DNA of 64,000 nt, from NCBI GenBank assembly GCA_020747015.1, contig JAGTJM010000008.1, positions 620,001 through 684,000 on the forward strand, given 5' to 3'. Source of the stretch: Pyrenochaeta sp. MPI-SDFR-AT-0127 (lineage: Eukaryota; Ascomycota; Dothideomycetes; Pleosporales; Cucurbitariaceae). The notes beneath the pieces are model-generated. The model had not been told where the DNA came from, searched no databases, and was given only the letters and a program-made list of their open reading frames with translations. The position numbers and the translations under genes were made by a program. This document shows positions 22,860 through 35,564 of the stretch, piece after piece (the first letter of the stretch is position 1; every line of letters starts with the position of its first letter).

Positions 22860-24637
22860 TCAATCGACCTCTTCGCGATCTCTGAATGGCCAACCCGTCA
22901 GAATTGCTTGAATATCTTCCTCATCTCCTTCACATTGTAGTCGTATCTCCTCTTTCAACTCCTTAAGCTGTTTCCTCGCCTCCTCATAATCCTCGTTTCG
23001 GACCCACCCTTCTTCGGTCATATTGGAAACCCTTGTCCGCCAATTATCCATCACCACGCTCATCTTTAGCCAGCCATCCTCAATTTCAGCAAATTCGTCG
23101 AGATCCGTCTTCTCAAACCGGACTGGACACTCTATATCTTCGACATCGGGTAAGTGCTCCCAAAACTGGACTGCACGTATGATAGCTCCTTTAAGAGTAA
23201 CGAGGTTACCCTCCCATTGCCGGCCTGCTCTGTCCACAAGCATCTGACGACCAAGAAGCAAGGGGTCACGTAGAGCCGCGATGTGATGCTGATTCAAATG
23301 GCCATTGAGCACACGATAGCCAAAGAAAAGGAGGCGTTGGCGATAGAGCTCGCGTTGCACAGCCTGTTCCTCTACAGGCATGCTTTCCATATCTTGTGGA
23401 AGCTTGGGCTCCACTAAGTCAGGGGAAAGCTCATCATCTGGGTTCTCAAATGCGCGAGGGTAGCCAGCAGCGAGGAGCTGTGGCTGAATGATTGAGTGCT
23501 GCCAATCAATAAGGCACGAGATCCGACCAGTGTCGGGTGAGATGAATATATTACCGGGCGTGAGGTCTGGGTGACGAAGTGTAGGTTGGTTGAAGGAATG
23601 TAAAGGATCATTCGGTAGTAGGTGCGGTGTTAACATCTGGTAGCGTTCTAAAAGGCCAAGATGATCTTCTGAATGTTGCAACCCTAGCCCCAGAGTGTTA
23701 TGGGGGAAATCAGGTTGCATCGATTTACCGTAATGTTGTGTCCAGTCTATCTCTTTTTGCGCTATTGATTGAAGGTAATCCACGGGGGACTTCCATGGTC
23801 CGCGATTTGACTTTGCTCCAGATCTTCTACCATACCAGAACATATAGTCGGCAATAGGTCCAATACAAAATCGGTTTTCTTCCGTTGTGTGATCCTCCCT
23901 GTAAAGCGGAGCCTGGAGTTCAAGGGGGATATCCTTCTTGAAATATAAACTGCCTGTGGCGCTAAAAGGAATCTGGAAGAGTTTCCTTTCGAGTTCAACA
24001 AAGCTATGTGCAAGCCTTCTTATCTCGAGATCTTGGAGATTTAGCCATTTGGCTGCAAGGCAGACACCAGGCGCTCTCTCCATGATAATATATTCAGTAC
24101 CAACAGGATTCCGTGCTGTTGCCGAGTAATCAAATACCTTCGGGACAGGAATACCCTGCAATCGAAGAAAGGTAAGAGTGGCGGCCTCGCTAGCGGTTGC
24201 AAAATAATCTGGTCGAATGGTATGGTATGGGACCTTTGCAATTACCTCGAACCCATCCTGCATTCTCAACACGAAGACTCTATTAAAGCCTCCCTCAGCT
24301 AGCTTGCTGATGCTCGCCACTTTGCCATGTTTGTAGTCGACCGAGTCTTCGGCTACACATAGCAAAGCCTCAGCATTGAATCTAACATAGCGTTCCTTCA
24401 GCCTCAAATCTTCGTTAAACAAATATCTACCTGAGGTGTATGAGAATAGATTCCTATCATCTCGGCTATCTATAGGCAGGCTAGGGTTAGTCGTTGTTGA
24501 TGTGCCATAGCCAGGCAGCACTCGCCTGAACGGTGTACTGAACTATCTGGCGCCTTTGAGGGTATTGAGATATGCAATAATCTTCGACTTGCAAGCCGCA
24601 TAAAGGGTAGGTTAGCAAGGTAGCAGAAGTGAGGCAT
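22860..24637 (-). CDS. APH-family kinase-like protein, probably mitochondrial (AIM9-like)
   Basis: The main exon, 24469-22860, opens without an ATG. A first exon at 24637-24544, joined over a 74-base intron with a clear GACTAAC branch point and TATAG acceptor, supplies the start and a 567-residue total. The new N-terminus (MRLASRRLLHISIPSKAP) is rich in Arg and Ser and lacks acids, as in a mitochondrial presequence. The aminoglycoside-phosphotransferase-like kinase fold shows a glycine loop KLAEGGFNRVF, a lysine in VIAKVPY, the catalytic HPDLTPGN and the metal-binding LIDWQ. It resembles the yeast AIM9/FMP29 group. The substrate is unknown; many such fungal proteins are uncharacterised. A second donor a few bases downstream would also keep the frame, so the exon 1 boundary is less certain than the rest. 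Confidence 0.8.
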
Positions 24638-24787
24638 TTTCGAGGAAGTACATGAGGTGCGGTGATACGCACTATTCGATGTCACAAAAAGCTTGGACCA
24701 CCATTGTCGGTGCGGATCACGAATTTGATCAAATGGATGAGATCTATGGGTGTCATTGATCTAATTAAGATTCTGGGGTATCTTGGT

Positions 24788-25944
24788 CTATTTTGTGCCT
24801 TGCGCACCATGCGGCACGCCTGCCCGTCTCCGCGCCATGCTCTGTCCAATCGCATTCCTGACGTCTTTCTCCTGATGCACCACGTTTTGCACCATATACT
24901 TCTTCAGCGCTTCTCTTAACTCGCTCTTCGCTTTCTCATTATCCCTATACGGTATGCTCTCCAACTCTAGTAACCTAGACGCATCCTTGTTCGACTCTGC
25001 GACGAAGGCACTAAGGCGATCAAGCTGCTTGTGTCGTGTTTCATCGGTGTCGTCGTTGGCTTTGACAGAGTTTTGGGAATCGGCGCGGTAGAGAGGCATG
25101 AGGAGGCTGAGGAATTGGGCGAGCGAGATGGATGCTTTCTTGATTATGGCAACAATTTGAAAAGGGAGGTATGCGGGGCGGAGACTTGACGAGGTTATGA
25201 ATGGATTCAAGTATTTCGACAAGAACGTGGGGTGATCTGGTCGTAGAGCTGTGCGTAGCTCAAATGTTGCAACGGCAAGGAGGCCAAGATATCGCCAGTA
25301 GGAGCCGTCTTTCAGGAACCCCAAGGCATTTGCGCCAATGAGTATGATAAGCAACGCGCCGTACGTGGTCCCGGCGGCCAATAGAGCGCTGTCTGTATAT
25401 TCCTTGACTGTCAAGCAAGTTTGACATTGCGCGAAGATATCTGGTCCGAATCTGTCATATGCATATCGCTTTGCCGGATCCAGTACGATGTCCCTTGCAT
25501 GCTTCAAAAACACATAGTAGTCGTTCGCTCTATCCCTATCAATGTTCGGTCCAACTTTGTCTGGGTGATATTTTATAGTAAGCCGCCTGAAACGCGAATT
25601 GATGCCGCTCTCGTCGACATCGATGGGTACACCGAGATCATTGTAAACATTGCTTGATCGCTGTAGATTGAAATCGACTTCGTAAATGGTGAAAGCAAAG
25701 TATGCCGCGTATATCGCAATCAGGATGCGTCGACGATGCTTGACAAAGCGTGGGGAGCCGGGCTGTGGTTTCGGATCGCCAGCACGTATGAAGATGCTAT
25801 AAAGTACAGTTTGTGCCCATCCTGCGGCCTGAGTCGCGTTAGCGATGGGTGAGTGATGTCGCAGTTGAAACCTACCAAAGGAATGAGGAACTGCCACACC
25901 AGAAACGGAGCTAGGGTGTCCCATGAGACGTTTGACTTCGCCAT
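24788..25944 (-). CDS. Membrane-anchored J-domain (DnaJ) protein
   Basis: Two exons, 25944-25876 and 25828-24788, encode 369 residues. The start is the first in-frame ATG. The N-terminus has a hydrophobic stretch (PFLVWQFLIPL) and a second one just after the intron (LIAIYAAYFAFTIY). The J domain follows: YNDLGVP at about 85 and the invariant HPD at about 111-113, needed to stimulate an Hsp70 ATPase. Further hydrophobic segments (ALLIILIGANALGFL and LGLLAVATFELRT) suggest a multi-pass protein. The C-terminus is charged and helical. This fits an ER J-protein of the Sec63 or Erj5 type; the exact subfamily is uncertain. Its 5' end lies about 890 bases from the sugar transporter's stop codon, and its stop is 150 bases from the start of the kinase-like gene. 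Confidence 0.85.
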
Positions 25945-26831
25945 TTTGGTGACCTGGCCAGGGATGTCAAGAGGTAGAGAGTGTATAGGTGGCAGATTGT
26001 TCTCACTGTCCGACACGCCAAGTGGCTTCCACCGTTCTCGGAACGTTCCGAACACGCCGCAGCACGTGAGAACGCTTAGTCACATTTCCCTACATTTTCC
26101 ACCTTCTATGTCGACCATCCGTTTCGAGAATTGGACAGCTCTCCTTCTAATAGGAGATTAAATCATGGTGCTCAAGTTGTCGTCTCTAGTCGGACTGCCA
26201 ACTCTGGCATTACAAGATGAGAACTCACTACAGGTTGATTGGCGGATTCTACTTATAATTGATATTGCGATTCCTCACCTTGCTAACTTGGTGCTTGCCA
26301 GTCCTGCAAGGACATATTTTCATGGACCATGGTGTATTCAAAATCAAATGGCAGTAGAGATACCAAAGCTAATCCCAAAACTTGTTTGCTCCGCATCTTA
26401 GAATATATGCAAATGGCCATTTCCGGGACCATTGTTCTCATAGCGTACAGCTCATGCGACAGTTGTGATGTTTTGTTAAGCTTTCAGTGCACTATGATAC
26501 TTTCCGTGCATTTGTTCTATATCAGGGTGCGATTAAACATCAATAAGAGAGGCATGATGAGAAATGTCAAGTTGGATGAAATAATAGATGTCTATAGATT
26601 GCTGATCTATGGTATCAAAATATGCAACGCAGTACACTCCACCGAAAATGCAGAGAGAATCTATGGCTATAAACAGCCTCTTCCAATACAACTTCTGGCG
26701 ATTCAAACTTCCTCTACTTGAGAGGCAACGTCTACATTGCACTCTTGACGACTGAAGCGTCGGGTATCTTTCCGCTGCGCAATCATTCTCAACAACTGCG
26801 GCCAGCGCTCATATATGTTCTTTAGAAGCAA
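25945..26831. other. A/T-rich gene-free region
   Basis: About 890 bases containing the promoter of the J-protein gene and the 3' end of the sugar transporter. A plus-strand open frame of 130 codons at 26329-26721 has no recognisable similarity, and its composition follows the local A/T richness. I do not call it a gene. Confidence 0.5.
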
Positions 26832-28523
26832 TTAAGCCTGCGCATTCTGCTGAGGCATGAGATCCTCCTCTTGCCTCCTCTTCTCCTTGAAAGAGCCATC
26901 CGAGGACCTCGCCTCCTCATCACTCGACCTAATGTCGTATTCCCGAGCAGTCTGAGCGATTTCCGCTTCGTCCATAATAGGAAGCTCCTTTGCTGCACGT
27001 ACGTAGCTGATCTTCTCCATGTAACCTTTGGCGAAGATCAGGTCGATCTCTTCTAGCGAACGACCAGAAGTCTCAGGATAGAAGAAGTAGATGATGGGAA
27101 GGAAGCAAGCGTTGAGAGCGGCGAACAGGAGGTAGGTACCCCAGCCGATTTGGGTAATCAGGACAGGCGTGATCATAACAATGAAAAAGTTCCAGAGCCA
27201 GTTGTTGATCGTGGAGAATGCATTGGCCTTCTGGCGGGTCTTGAGAGGGTTGATCTCGGCCGGATACAACCAGGGCAGGGGTAGCCAGGTGGCTCCAAAG
27301 AAGGCGATGTATGTGAAAAGACCAACAGCAGCACCTTTGGCAGCAGACTCAGTGCCTGGAATCAGGCATGCGAAGGTGAGAACCATGGAAAGGCATTGCC
27401 CGACTGTGCCAATGAGGAAGAGCTTGCGGCGGCCAACACGCTCGATGAGGAACCAGGAAGTGGTTGCAAAGATAGCATAAACAATCATGTTCACGCCGCC
27501 CAAAAGAAGCGCCAGGTTGTGATCCGTTCCAAGAACATCCTGGCAAAGGATAGGGAAATAATAGATGACCGCATTGCAACCAGAAAGCTGCTGCATCATC
27601 TGCGAGGAAGCACCGAGGATTGTGCGGCGGAAGTGTTGAGATTTTCCGTTTGTCAAAAGCGCTTTGGTAGGGACCTTGCCACCGCCTCCAGAGGCACGAA
27701 TAGCATCCTTGATTACACCCATTTGCACAAGTACCTCTGGGTCATCGCGTTGGAGGCCATTCAAGCCCGCTAGAACGGTAGCAGCTTCATCTTCACGGTG
27801 ATGCGTGAGCAGCCATCGAGGGGATTCAGGCAGACAGATCATCATGCCAATGACGATGAATGCAAAGACGCATTGAAAGGTGATTGGGAATCGCCAGGTG
27901 AAGTCGTCAGGTCCATATAAACAGCCGTAATCAATCCAGTAGGCAATTAGAGTACCGATGGCAACCATGCTGCCTTCGATGCAAATGACTTTGCCACGGT
28001 TCTTAGCTTTGCAGCACCTGGTTGTGAGATAAGTATATTGTCATAGTGACCAAAGTCTTATTTGTACTCACTCTGCTTGGTAGGTTGGAATCGTCGACGT
28101 ATTGATGCCGTTCCCAATTCCAGTGATGCAGCGGCCGATGATGAACTGTGCAGTCGCGCCGCCGCTCACAGGCACAGTCGCAACTTGGATAACAACACCA
28201 ACGACCATGACGAATGCGCCCAGGAAGATGGAGTAACGGCGTCCAAGCTTATCACCAAAAAGGAAGATGAAGCAAGCACCCAAGAAACATCCAACAGCGT
28301 AGATTGAAACAACGAAGCCTTCATAGGTACTGTCGCCCTCAACTTCTGGGAAGGCGTGCACGAAAGCAGGAGCAGATATGATACCACTCATAACACCCTG
28401 ATCATAGCCAAAGAGCAAGAAATCCGTAGTAGCAACGATAGTAATGAGAACTTGCAGCATTCTGCCGGATTGCCCCCAGTAGGTGGGGACACCGCTGTCG
28501 TTGTCCTTGATGCGTGGTACCAT
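26832..28523 (-). CDS. MFS sugar transporter (hexose/monosaccharide symporter family)
   Basis: Two exons, 28523-28072 and 28017-26832, encode 545 residues; the start is the ATG of MVPRIKDND. About twelve membrane segments are visible. Signature elements of the sugar porter family are present: GYDQGVMSG in the first helix, GDKLGRRYS after the second, PESPRWL after the sixth, QQLSGCNAVIYY in the seventh, and PETSGRSLEEID at the end of the last. It should import a hexose or related polyol across the plasma membrane, by proton symport or facilitated diffusion; the substrate cannot be read from the sequence. The C-terminal ~60 residues are polar and cytosolic. Three CreA-type sites lie close upstream of the start. 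Confidence 0.92.
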
Positions 28524-30277
28524 AGTGATGGTGTGAACGTCAAAGGCTGTGGAGAGGAGATGGTGGGGAGTAAATTCGTGGGGAGAAGGGTTCACCTTTA
28601 AGTGATCGTCCCGTTGCCAGCTCGAAGTACTTCGGCAACGGCGCAGAATGAAAACCCCATGGCCGGTCCACAGAAATCCACAATTCCATCCCTACGTCTG
28701 ACACGTGGAGAAGACTAGATAATGATTTTTTCCAGTATCCCGGGCTTGGCTGGTGTTGCAATGCGGCGTAGGGCGCTGACGGGAGAGGCGTAAATAAACA
28801 GTGGAGACAAGGCGACTCCAACAGGGTTCGCCGGTGGAGCAAGACATCTTAACCCAATCTTGGAGAGCAGCGGCGGACGCTTGGGGTGGAACAAGGAGTG
28901 CTCGGCAATGACAATTTTCGTATTAGCTTGAACATCCTCCGCCTTGCGTCATGGCGTGCCGCTTCGCTGATTGCTTGATCAAACCTCGGATTCAATGTAC
29001 GGTTGATTCCGAATACTACGTTTGCCATGTGAGCCCGAGCAAAGAACAGCTTCACAAGCAGCGCCACGCCGACATTGACAGCTGCCAGGTCGGCAAAGGC
29101 GGTGATATGCGAGCAGATTGACGTTGTGTAAGGAGACTTTCTCGGGCAACATACCTCGGTGGCAGTATAGCGTCCTGAGTTTTCACATGAGGCAGTATTC
29201 GTTGTCTCAACATTACCCTGTTGACGTCACTTCCCGTCCATTGGCTCTCATCCCATGCTCCGTGCACCTGCGGCTCTGCAGCCTCTTCAAGCTTGGCGCT
29301 GATCTTAACCGCCACTGATCTCTGGTGGACCCAAACATGCGATCAGATGCTGTTATGACAAGGTTCGTTGGCCGGTTAGTTACGCTACTGGATGTTAAGA
29401 CGAGAACAGAGAACAGAGCCGGCCGGGACGACGACGTCATCGCGATTGGGCCGATGGAGAAAACCAGGCAGTGGACGGAGAAAATTTAGATAAAATTTTG
29501 AAGGTAACGGCCTTTGAGGTCATGTTAACAACCGAAATGACGATACTGTCTCTCAGCAAAAGATACAGGCAAAAGACATCTTCCATGTGTACCATGAAAG
29601 CTGATAAAGCATCAAAGATGCAGGTTACGCGCTAAAGTGTGATTGAGATTGGTTCGCTTACATAACCCTCACCGGGTTTTCCTGTTCGAGCGATTCCGGC
29701 TGGCGGCCGAGCATTATCGAGTCGACAGATTGGTCACCGGCCACCATTGCCGTTACTTTCATTGAAGAGAGCCCAATAGAACGAGTAGTGATTGGTATAC
29801 TTGTAATGTATGTTGCTCATAAATCCTGCAATGTTGTCGCTGGGCAAGTTATCACACCATCCGAAAGTATAATCTCAGGTCTCCGCTCATGCATGCACAT
29901 TCACGGAAACCGGCTCGGAAACATCGGTCACGGCCGAACGGACACGAGTGAAATTGAAAGACTCTGACTGGACAGAGCATGAGAGATAGTCACGAGTAGA
30001 GCACTACACCGCAAGTTCCTTTCCCTTCCCAGCGCTCTGTTCAAGTGACCGGAGACACATCCCCACAGGCGACTCCGCTTCGCTTCATGGTTGCTTGGAA
30101 GTCCACAACCCCACTTCTATGAAGCTGTAAGCCTATACTACTAGATCAAGTTCTCCTCACTGCGGGTGAGATTGCTTAATCAACACACCCGATGATACCC
30201 TTCCCAACCGCGAATCTCTTCTTCTTGTCCACGACCAGTTGTCCAACCTCGCTCCCATTTCCATATTACGACCGAAA
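28524..30277. other. Gene-free region upstream of the sugar transporter
   Basis: About 1.75 kb between the transporter start and the F-box pseudogene. Only short frames without recognisable products occur. The promoter-proximal 60 bases hold three CreA-like motifs, listed separately. The rest shows nothing I can name. Confidence 0.5.
28549..28583 (+). promoter_or_regulatory. Cluster of three CreA/Mig1-like motifs
   Basis: The consensus SYGGRG (carbon catabolite repressor CreA) is met on the plus strand at 28549-28554 (GTGGAG), 28563-28568 (GTGGGG) and 28578-28583 (GTGGGG), 26 to 60 bases upstream of the transporter ATG. The motif is degenerate (about one match per 512 positions per strand), so a single hit means little, but three in 35 bases on one strand is unusual. 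The sites may lie in the 5' leader, so function is inference. Confidence 0.35.
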
Positions 30278-31121
30278 TCAGTTCGAACGATATGTACGGC
30301 GTCCCTTAGGTCCCGTCTGCTCCCATCCGCCCATGATCACCTCAATTGGTTCTTGCCCGGCCTCGCTGGCGAATCTTTGGACCTCCTCATTTGTGTAACC
30401 TGGGTAATAGAACCGACTTATCTCCACTTCTTCAAGTGTCAGCCAAATTGTTGCCGCTATCTTCCTGGTAGTGTAAGGCTCTCTTCTCGATGCAGTCGTA
30501 CAACTCTCCCATGCGTAAGGTAGTGTTTAGAGGAAACATATATTGACCCCGGCGAATGCGATCCACACCGATTCCACTGTACAACACGTCTTCAATTCGT
30601 AATGTGCGGATGGGTGGTCGCGTGACTTCCATGCGCCTCCAACTAGCCTCTTTTCTTCGCCAGGCAGCAGGGTTGGCATTCCAGCGCAACATATTGAACT
30701 CGTTAAGAGCTTGTTTAGCCGTGTCTATGCGACTCCAATGACCACAACGGCGGAATACTGGTGGATCATCCATATGCTTGAAGGTTTCGTTCCATTGCTC
30801 CTCGGTCTCCGAAAAACCAACGCTCGTGAACCAGTGAGGGAATCCCTGTATAAGAAGAGGATTTGGAATACAAGTTCCAGGTTCCAGATCATTAGATTTG
30901 GTTCACCATGCAGCCTTATCTTGCAGGATGCCTGAAGTTTTCGGATAGAGTGGGAGAGAAAACAGATGTTGCTGCAACAATTTTGAAGAACTGATCATCT
31001 CATTCAATGTCTTTGAGATCCGAAGACAGGACGTCAGAGGTGATTGCTGATCTACGTGTAGAAGGATGACCTCCAGCAGTTCGGTGATGGCTAGTAATCG
31101 AGTCTTTGCGTCGGTCTGCAT
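30278..31121 (-). pseudogene. F-box family pseudogene
   Basis: From the ATG at 31121 the frame encodes an F-box-like segment (LLEVILLHVDQQSPLTS, then LRISKTLNEMI) that matches the intact gene at 54161 in order and spacing. An in-frame TGA at 30903-30905 interrupts it, yet the same frame continues after the stop with NPLLIQGFPHWF and the family block REASWRRMEVTRPPIRTLRIEDVLY-like sequence (30590-30650). Near 30440 the frame shifts by one base, after which a typical F-box-family C-terminus continues (EEVQRFASEAGQ) to a stop at 30278. No pair of splice sites removes the stop without also removing conserved residues. The stop could derive from CGA or TGG by a C-to-T or G-to-A change. I infer a decayed paralogue. 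Confidence 0.7.
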
Positions 31122-33436
31122 GAGTAGCTTTGATTAATCGCTAGGATGAAGAATCGGACTTGAAGATCAAATATCTCTCAAGTACATACACAACTATCTC
31201 AAGCGCAAAGACAGCCCCGATGGAATCAAATTGTGCAAGGAAGGATTCTATCGCTAGGATGCATATAATACGGCCCCTTTTTGAAGCAACTCGAAACCAC
31301 CATCAGCTCAACATCCTAATAGTAAGACAAGAATGTCGATGGAACACGGAAATTGCTTTACCAATTGGTTATTTATGTTTTGGTACACGCCTATCTCCTT
31401 TTCGTAATGAACTTCATCCAATCATTCTTCACGCAAGGGCAGTCCTTGGCGAGGGGCAGTGACGACTTTTAAGCGCTCAGTCAAACCAAATTTAGCAAGG
31501 AGTATATGTGCCAACAATAACGTGAGCTAAAAGGCACAGCGTAGGCCTTTGCCACCAACATAAATGATCTTGAGAGTAAATTTCAAGCATCATAGCGTCG
31601 AGGCAACCGTTTGCTCGAACCCTCTGAGCTAGGCATCAATCAGCAGAATAGCGTAACCTGCTCTCATTTCGACCCAGCTGAGAGCAACTGCTTGGAGCAA
31701 AAATGGACTTTCGATATTTCGACTTTGCTGGTGCCAATCCGATCGGGCCGTGCCGCAAGTTTTGTGGCGTGGATGTTGGTGGCTGAGGTGCTGGTAGAGA
31801 TACGGTAACACAGAGTTATGCCAGAATTTATTGAATGATTTATGCAATATTCCATCGATCAAACGTACTACAGAATTCATATTTCAAGAAACGTTGGGAC
31901 GGCGAGTTCTATGAGAAAGATTCAAGCACCAGTAACTCCGAGCTTCAGTCCTACAAACCTCGTATATAATAACACTTAAAACGTCCATTACTAGAGGCAC
32001 GTATTGGATGATTGTGTTGATTAGCCAAGCACACCTTGACACTTATGAATACTTTTACTCTTGTAGATACCTGTGCCATTATAATTACCCCCAAGGCCAC
32101 GATCACCTCCACATATACAAACGCTTTTACTGCCACAAACACCTTTTCAGCGATGGAGCTGGGAGCTTAGACTGACTGCATAAGTGAGCTTGTAGAAAGG
32201 TCCAACTTTGCGAATGCACAAGTGCGGTCAAGTTTGCAGTGCGTGACGGAGAGCAAAAACTCGTAGGAGTGGCAGTATATGGATGATATGTATGCTAAGC
32301 CTGGTGGTTGCCGTCCGAGCGACAGCAAGGTGCTTTCACTTTCATCGCTTAAGGAATTCATCATAACGTGGTGCCCCGCTGGCGCCGAATAAATGAGCTT
32401 CGACGTTTCGAAATCACCTTCTCTCCTCTCATCTACGCCCTTCAGATCTATTGGCAGTATACGATGCCCTTTCAGTAAAGAACCAAGAGGTTCAGTACCA
32501 GGCCGTCTGACCCGTGAAAGGCAAACCAAGATCCTAAAATTCGTTAATGTAGCTCTCTCGCCTTTGGCTTGAGAGGAAAACGAATAGTTTTGTTTGACCG
32601 TTTCTAGTCGAAGAGCGCTCCTGAAGACTCTAGAAGACACTTTTTCAGTCCTCTCTCCCCCAACCAAATCATATCTACACCATACAACAGTAACAAGGCC
32701 TTTATGGTCAGCCATCGGGAAAGTAAGCCCACCACCTATAGGGCCTAAATCATTTCTAGGAGATCCATCTGGACATGGCTTGAAGGCACCATTTGTCGCT
32801 CGGCCACGGGGAGAACCCGTCCAGACGACCACGTGGGCGAAAAGGGCTCCAAAGCCAGACTTCGGGATTGAAAGTCGGCCAAAAGCAAGGCCTACATGCA
32901 CCTCAGGCTTTCCGACGAAAACGAACTTCACCGCACTACCAACGAAACCTACTTCATTATTCACTCTCACCCAATCCTTGAGTGAACCAAGAGCGATTGC
33001 TGAGCCAGTGAGTAACGCTACGCCCGAACCATCGAACAGGCCGGAGAAATACGCGAGTGTCGAAGACGCTGGACCTGTTCATCCACGTTCGGAGCCGTTT
33101 CGACTTCGTGTTTCAGTCGAGAGCAGTGGTAACCAGAAGAGTCGGAGCATGCAGTCTGAGCAGCAAGTCGCTGATCAGCGGACAGAAGGTGTGGAGAAGA
33201 AACCTCATATTCGAAGCAGGTGAGACCGACCAAGTACCCGATGAAGTCGTTGTAGAGATCAAGGTGTCGATGAAATTGGGCCGAGGACAACGTAGCACTT
33301 GAAATGCGGGGTTTTATATATCTATATCTACAAGCAATGTGCTATATGTTGCAATGAAGGGGTGTCATAAGGTGAAAACTATGGTTTCAAGTAACAATTC
33401 AAATACTTAGTACATCAACATCACCACCAAAGCCCG
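31122..33436. other. Long region without a supportable gene
   Basis: About 2.3 kb. The largest frames, minus 32167-32970 (267 codons) and plus 32594-33223 (209 codons), overlap on opposite strands. Neither begins with ATG, and neither product resembles anything I know. Short Thr/Val-rich frames occur at 31951-32160. The right end (33302-33436) is A/T-rich and lies just past the 3' end of the TM9 gene. The region also holds the former promoter of the F-box pseudogene. Confidence 0.45.
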
Positions 33437-35564
33437 TCAGTCAACCTTGATAGCTCCGTATATGCGTCTGACAAAGATATATGCTGCCAGGAACCCGATA
33501 GTACCCGTGAGCAGGGCATATACAGCGCAGACGAGAAACCCATAGGCGAAGAAGAGAAAGCCTGACACAAAGCCCACAATGTGCAGTTTGGTGTAATAGT
33601 AGTAGACCAGATACGCATACACCCAAAGCGATGATGAGCCGCCAATGAGAAAGGAGTGCCACCACCAGTGGTAATTCTCAGAGCAGAGGAGGAAGTATGA
33701 AGCGACTATAGTAACCTCTATGACCGTGATGGTGAGAATGACACCAGTAATTGTGGTGAAGCCGAACACGTAATAGTATTCGCTCTTGTCCAGCCACAAA
33801 GTTTTGAAGGCGAACGTGAGTTCAATTGAAATGACCATGAAGGGCACGAGACCGGTCATTATGACCATTTGAGCACTCTTGATCAACCAGCGGCGAGTTG
33901 GTATTTGACGCGGAATGGCATTTGCTTTGATTGGGTGTGTCCATGGACCAGAGCGCTCGTAGCCGTACCAGCCACCGATGTAGACGAGCGGGAGTTGGAT
34001 AAAAAGCCAAAGAAAAACAAGGACGATGAGAGTGCCAATGGGTATTGCAGTACTGGAAGCTTGAACCCAGACGAAAATATTGAGTATCAGGACGGTGGAG
34101 AACAGAAGACCAGGCACGAGTGATGCTGTGACAAGGACATTGTGTTGCCAAAACTGTCCACCGAAAGTCCTAAAGATGCGTGAGGAGAAGTAGCCCGAGA
34201 ATAGACCTGCAAAGACAAACAGCCCTGTTCCAACACTAACATAGCCGCCGCGAAAACTTGGACTAAGCACACCGACGGCGCTAAGGATCAGAAGGCTCAC
34301 AGTCGTGAAGAGGAGCTGAGTACCAGAACCGACAAGTGGGGCAAAGAGGTTTCCGTAAGGCGGCGCACGGAAAACGTCGCCATGCAGGAGTTTCCACCCT
34401 GTTACGTCTTCGATGTCTTCATCCGGCGAAGAATTGCTTTCCTCTTCTACGTTGTCCACTGATTCGGAAAGACCATCTTTGTCCTTTTCCGGTGATACAA
34501 ATTTTCGCGGCAGTCTTCTTCTAGCTGTAACTAGACTTATCCGACCATCCTTGAGACCCGTGATGTCACCTTGGATGGTGCGGGCTAGAATGACGGCGAC
34601 CACTGCGGTCAACAGCCCTGAGATGACTAGAGAGTTAATGATAGCCAACCAATGGGCATTGTTGCTATCGTCTTGCGCCACGAAATACATGTCCCAGCGA
34701 TTTCTCCATTCAACTCTCTCATCTTCACGCCAATACACCGAATATGTGAATGGAACGGTCAATGTAGTCTTTTCGGAGCCGTCAACGTCACCAGTACTGT
34801 TCGGTTGAGGGGCGAGTAGAAAAGGGTCCTGCCTGCTCTGCATATCGAGCGGAATGCTGCTCTCGTTGCGACCGCTCGCCGTGATACTCTTTGGAAAGAC
34901 CTCGAAGCCGACAATCACGTTCTTGCCATGGAGACCGTCTCGTCCTGGCGCACTATGGTATCGAATAACAATCGTGACATGGTTGTTGAGAAAATACTGG
35001 GGCTGTTCACCATGTATCAACCTTTCTTCGCCAATCTTGAAGCCAGCAGCATAGTACTTCCGACTCTTGTCTGTCGTCTGAAAGCTCGTAGCCCCAGGTA
35101 AGTTGTCCACAATCCATTCCGCAACGTATCCCCGGCGTATTAGCTGTTGCGTCCGCCTCAATCCGTCAATATCCAATTCTCGGCTACAAAGGTATCGTAC
35201 CTCCTCGTCCACGCCCATGACCAATTCATAGTCGGAGACGATGATGCGGTCGCCACGAAGCACCTCGCCCAGATTAAGAGAAATGCTAGCTCCGCTCGTG
35301 AAGCGTCCTGTCTTTATGCGACCGGTCGGCGGGCAGACGAAAGGTAGCTCGGTATACGCGTATTGGAGTTCGCTGTTATCCGAGTAGATTTTGTTTACGA
35401 GGAGCGGGATCGTATCGCCGTCGCGGTATGTCTTGTATGAAACGCCTGCAGGTTTTTAGCATCCGCTCACCAGGGACTTCCTCAAACATACCTGGAATAT
35501 AGAAAGCTTGCGCGAGTGTTAGGAAAGAGCAGATGAACAAGCTGGTCCGAACATCAGAGTGCAT
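33437..35564 (-). CDS. TM9SF/EMP70 endomembrane protein
   Basis: Exons 35564-35492 and 35445-33437 encode 693 residues, normal for the transmembrane-9 superfamily. Exon 1 gives a signal peptide (SLFICSFLTLAQAFYIPG) and splices in phase over a 46-base intron. The lumenal half contains family marks such as DTIPLLVNKIYS, ELPFVCPPTG, LNLGEVLRGDRI and YELVMGVDEEV. Nine membrane helices follow in the second half, with GWKLLHGDVFRAPP just before them and PLVYIGGWYGYE in the loop region. The protein ends in KVD, the KxD-type C-terminal signal that keeps TM9 proteins in the Golgi through COPI. The family acts in Golgi/endosome sorting and adhesion-related trafficking. An acidic Ser/Asp/Glu loop near the middle is a fungal-type insertion. 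Confidence 0.95.

Noticed and set aside
26329..26721. Plus-strand frame of 130 codons
   Set aside because: A/T-driven composition, no recognisable domain, no signal or splice context.
32167..32970. Minus-strand frame of 267 codons as a gene
   Set aside because: It begins with GTG, has no similarity, and overlaps an equally long frame on the other strand. Kept only as a finding.
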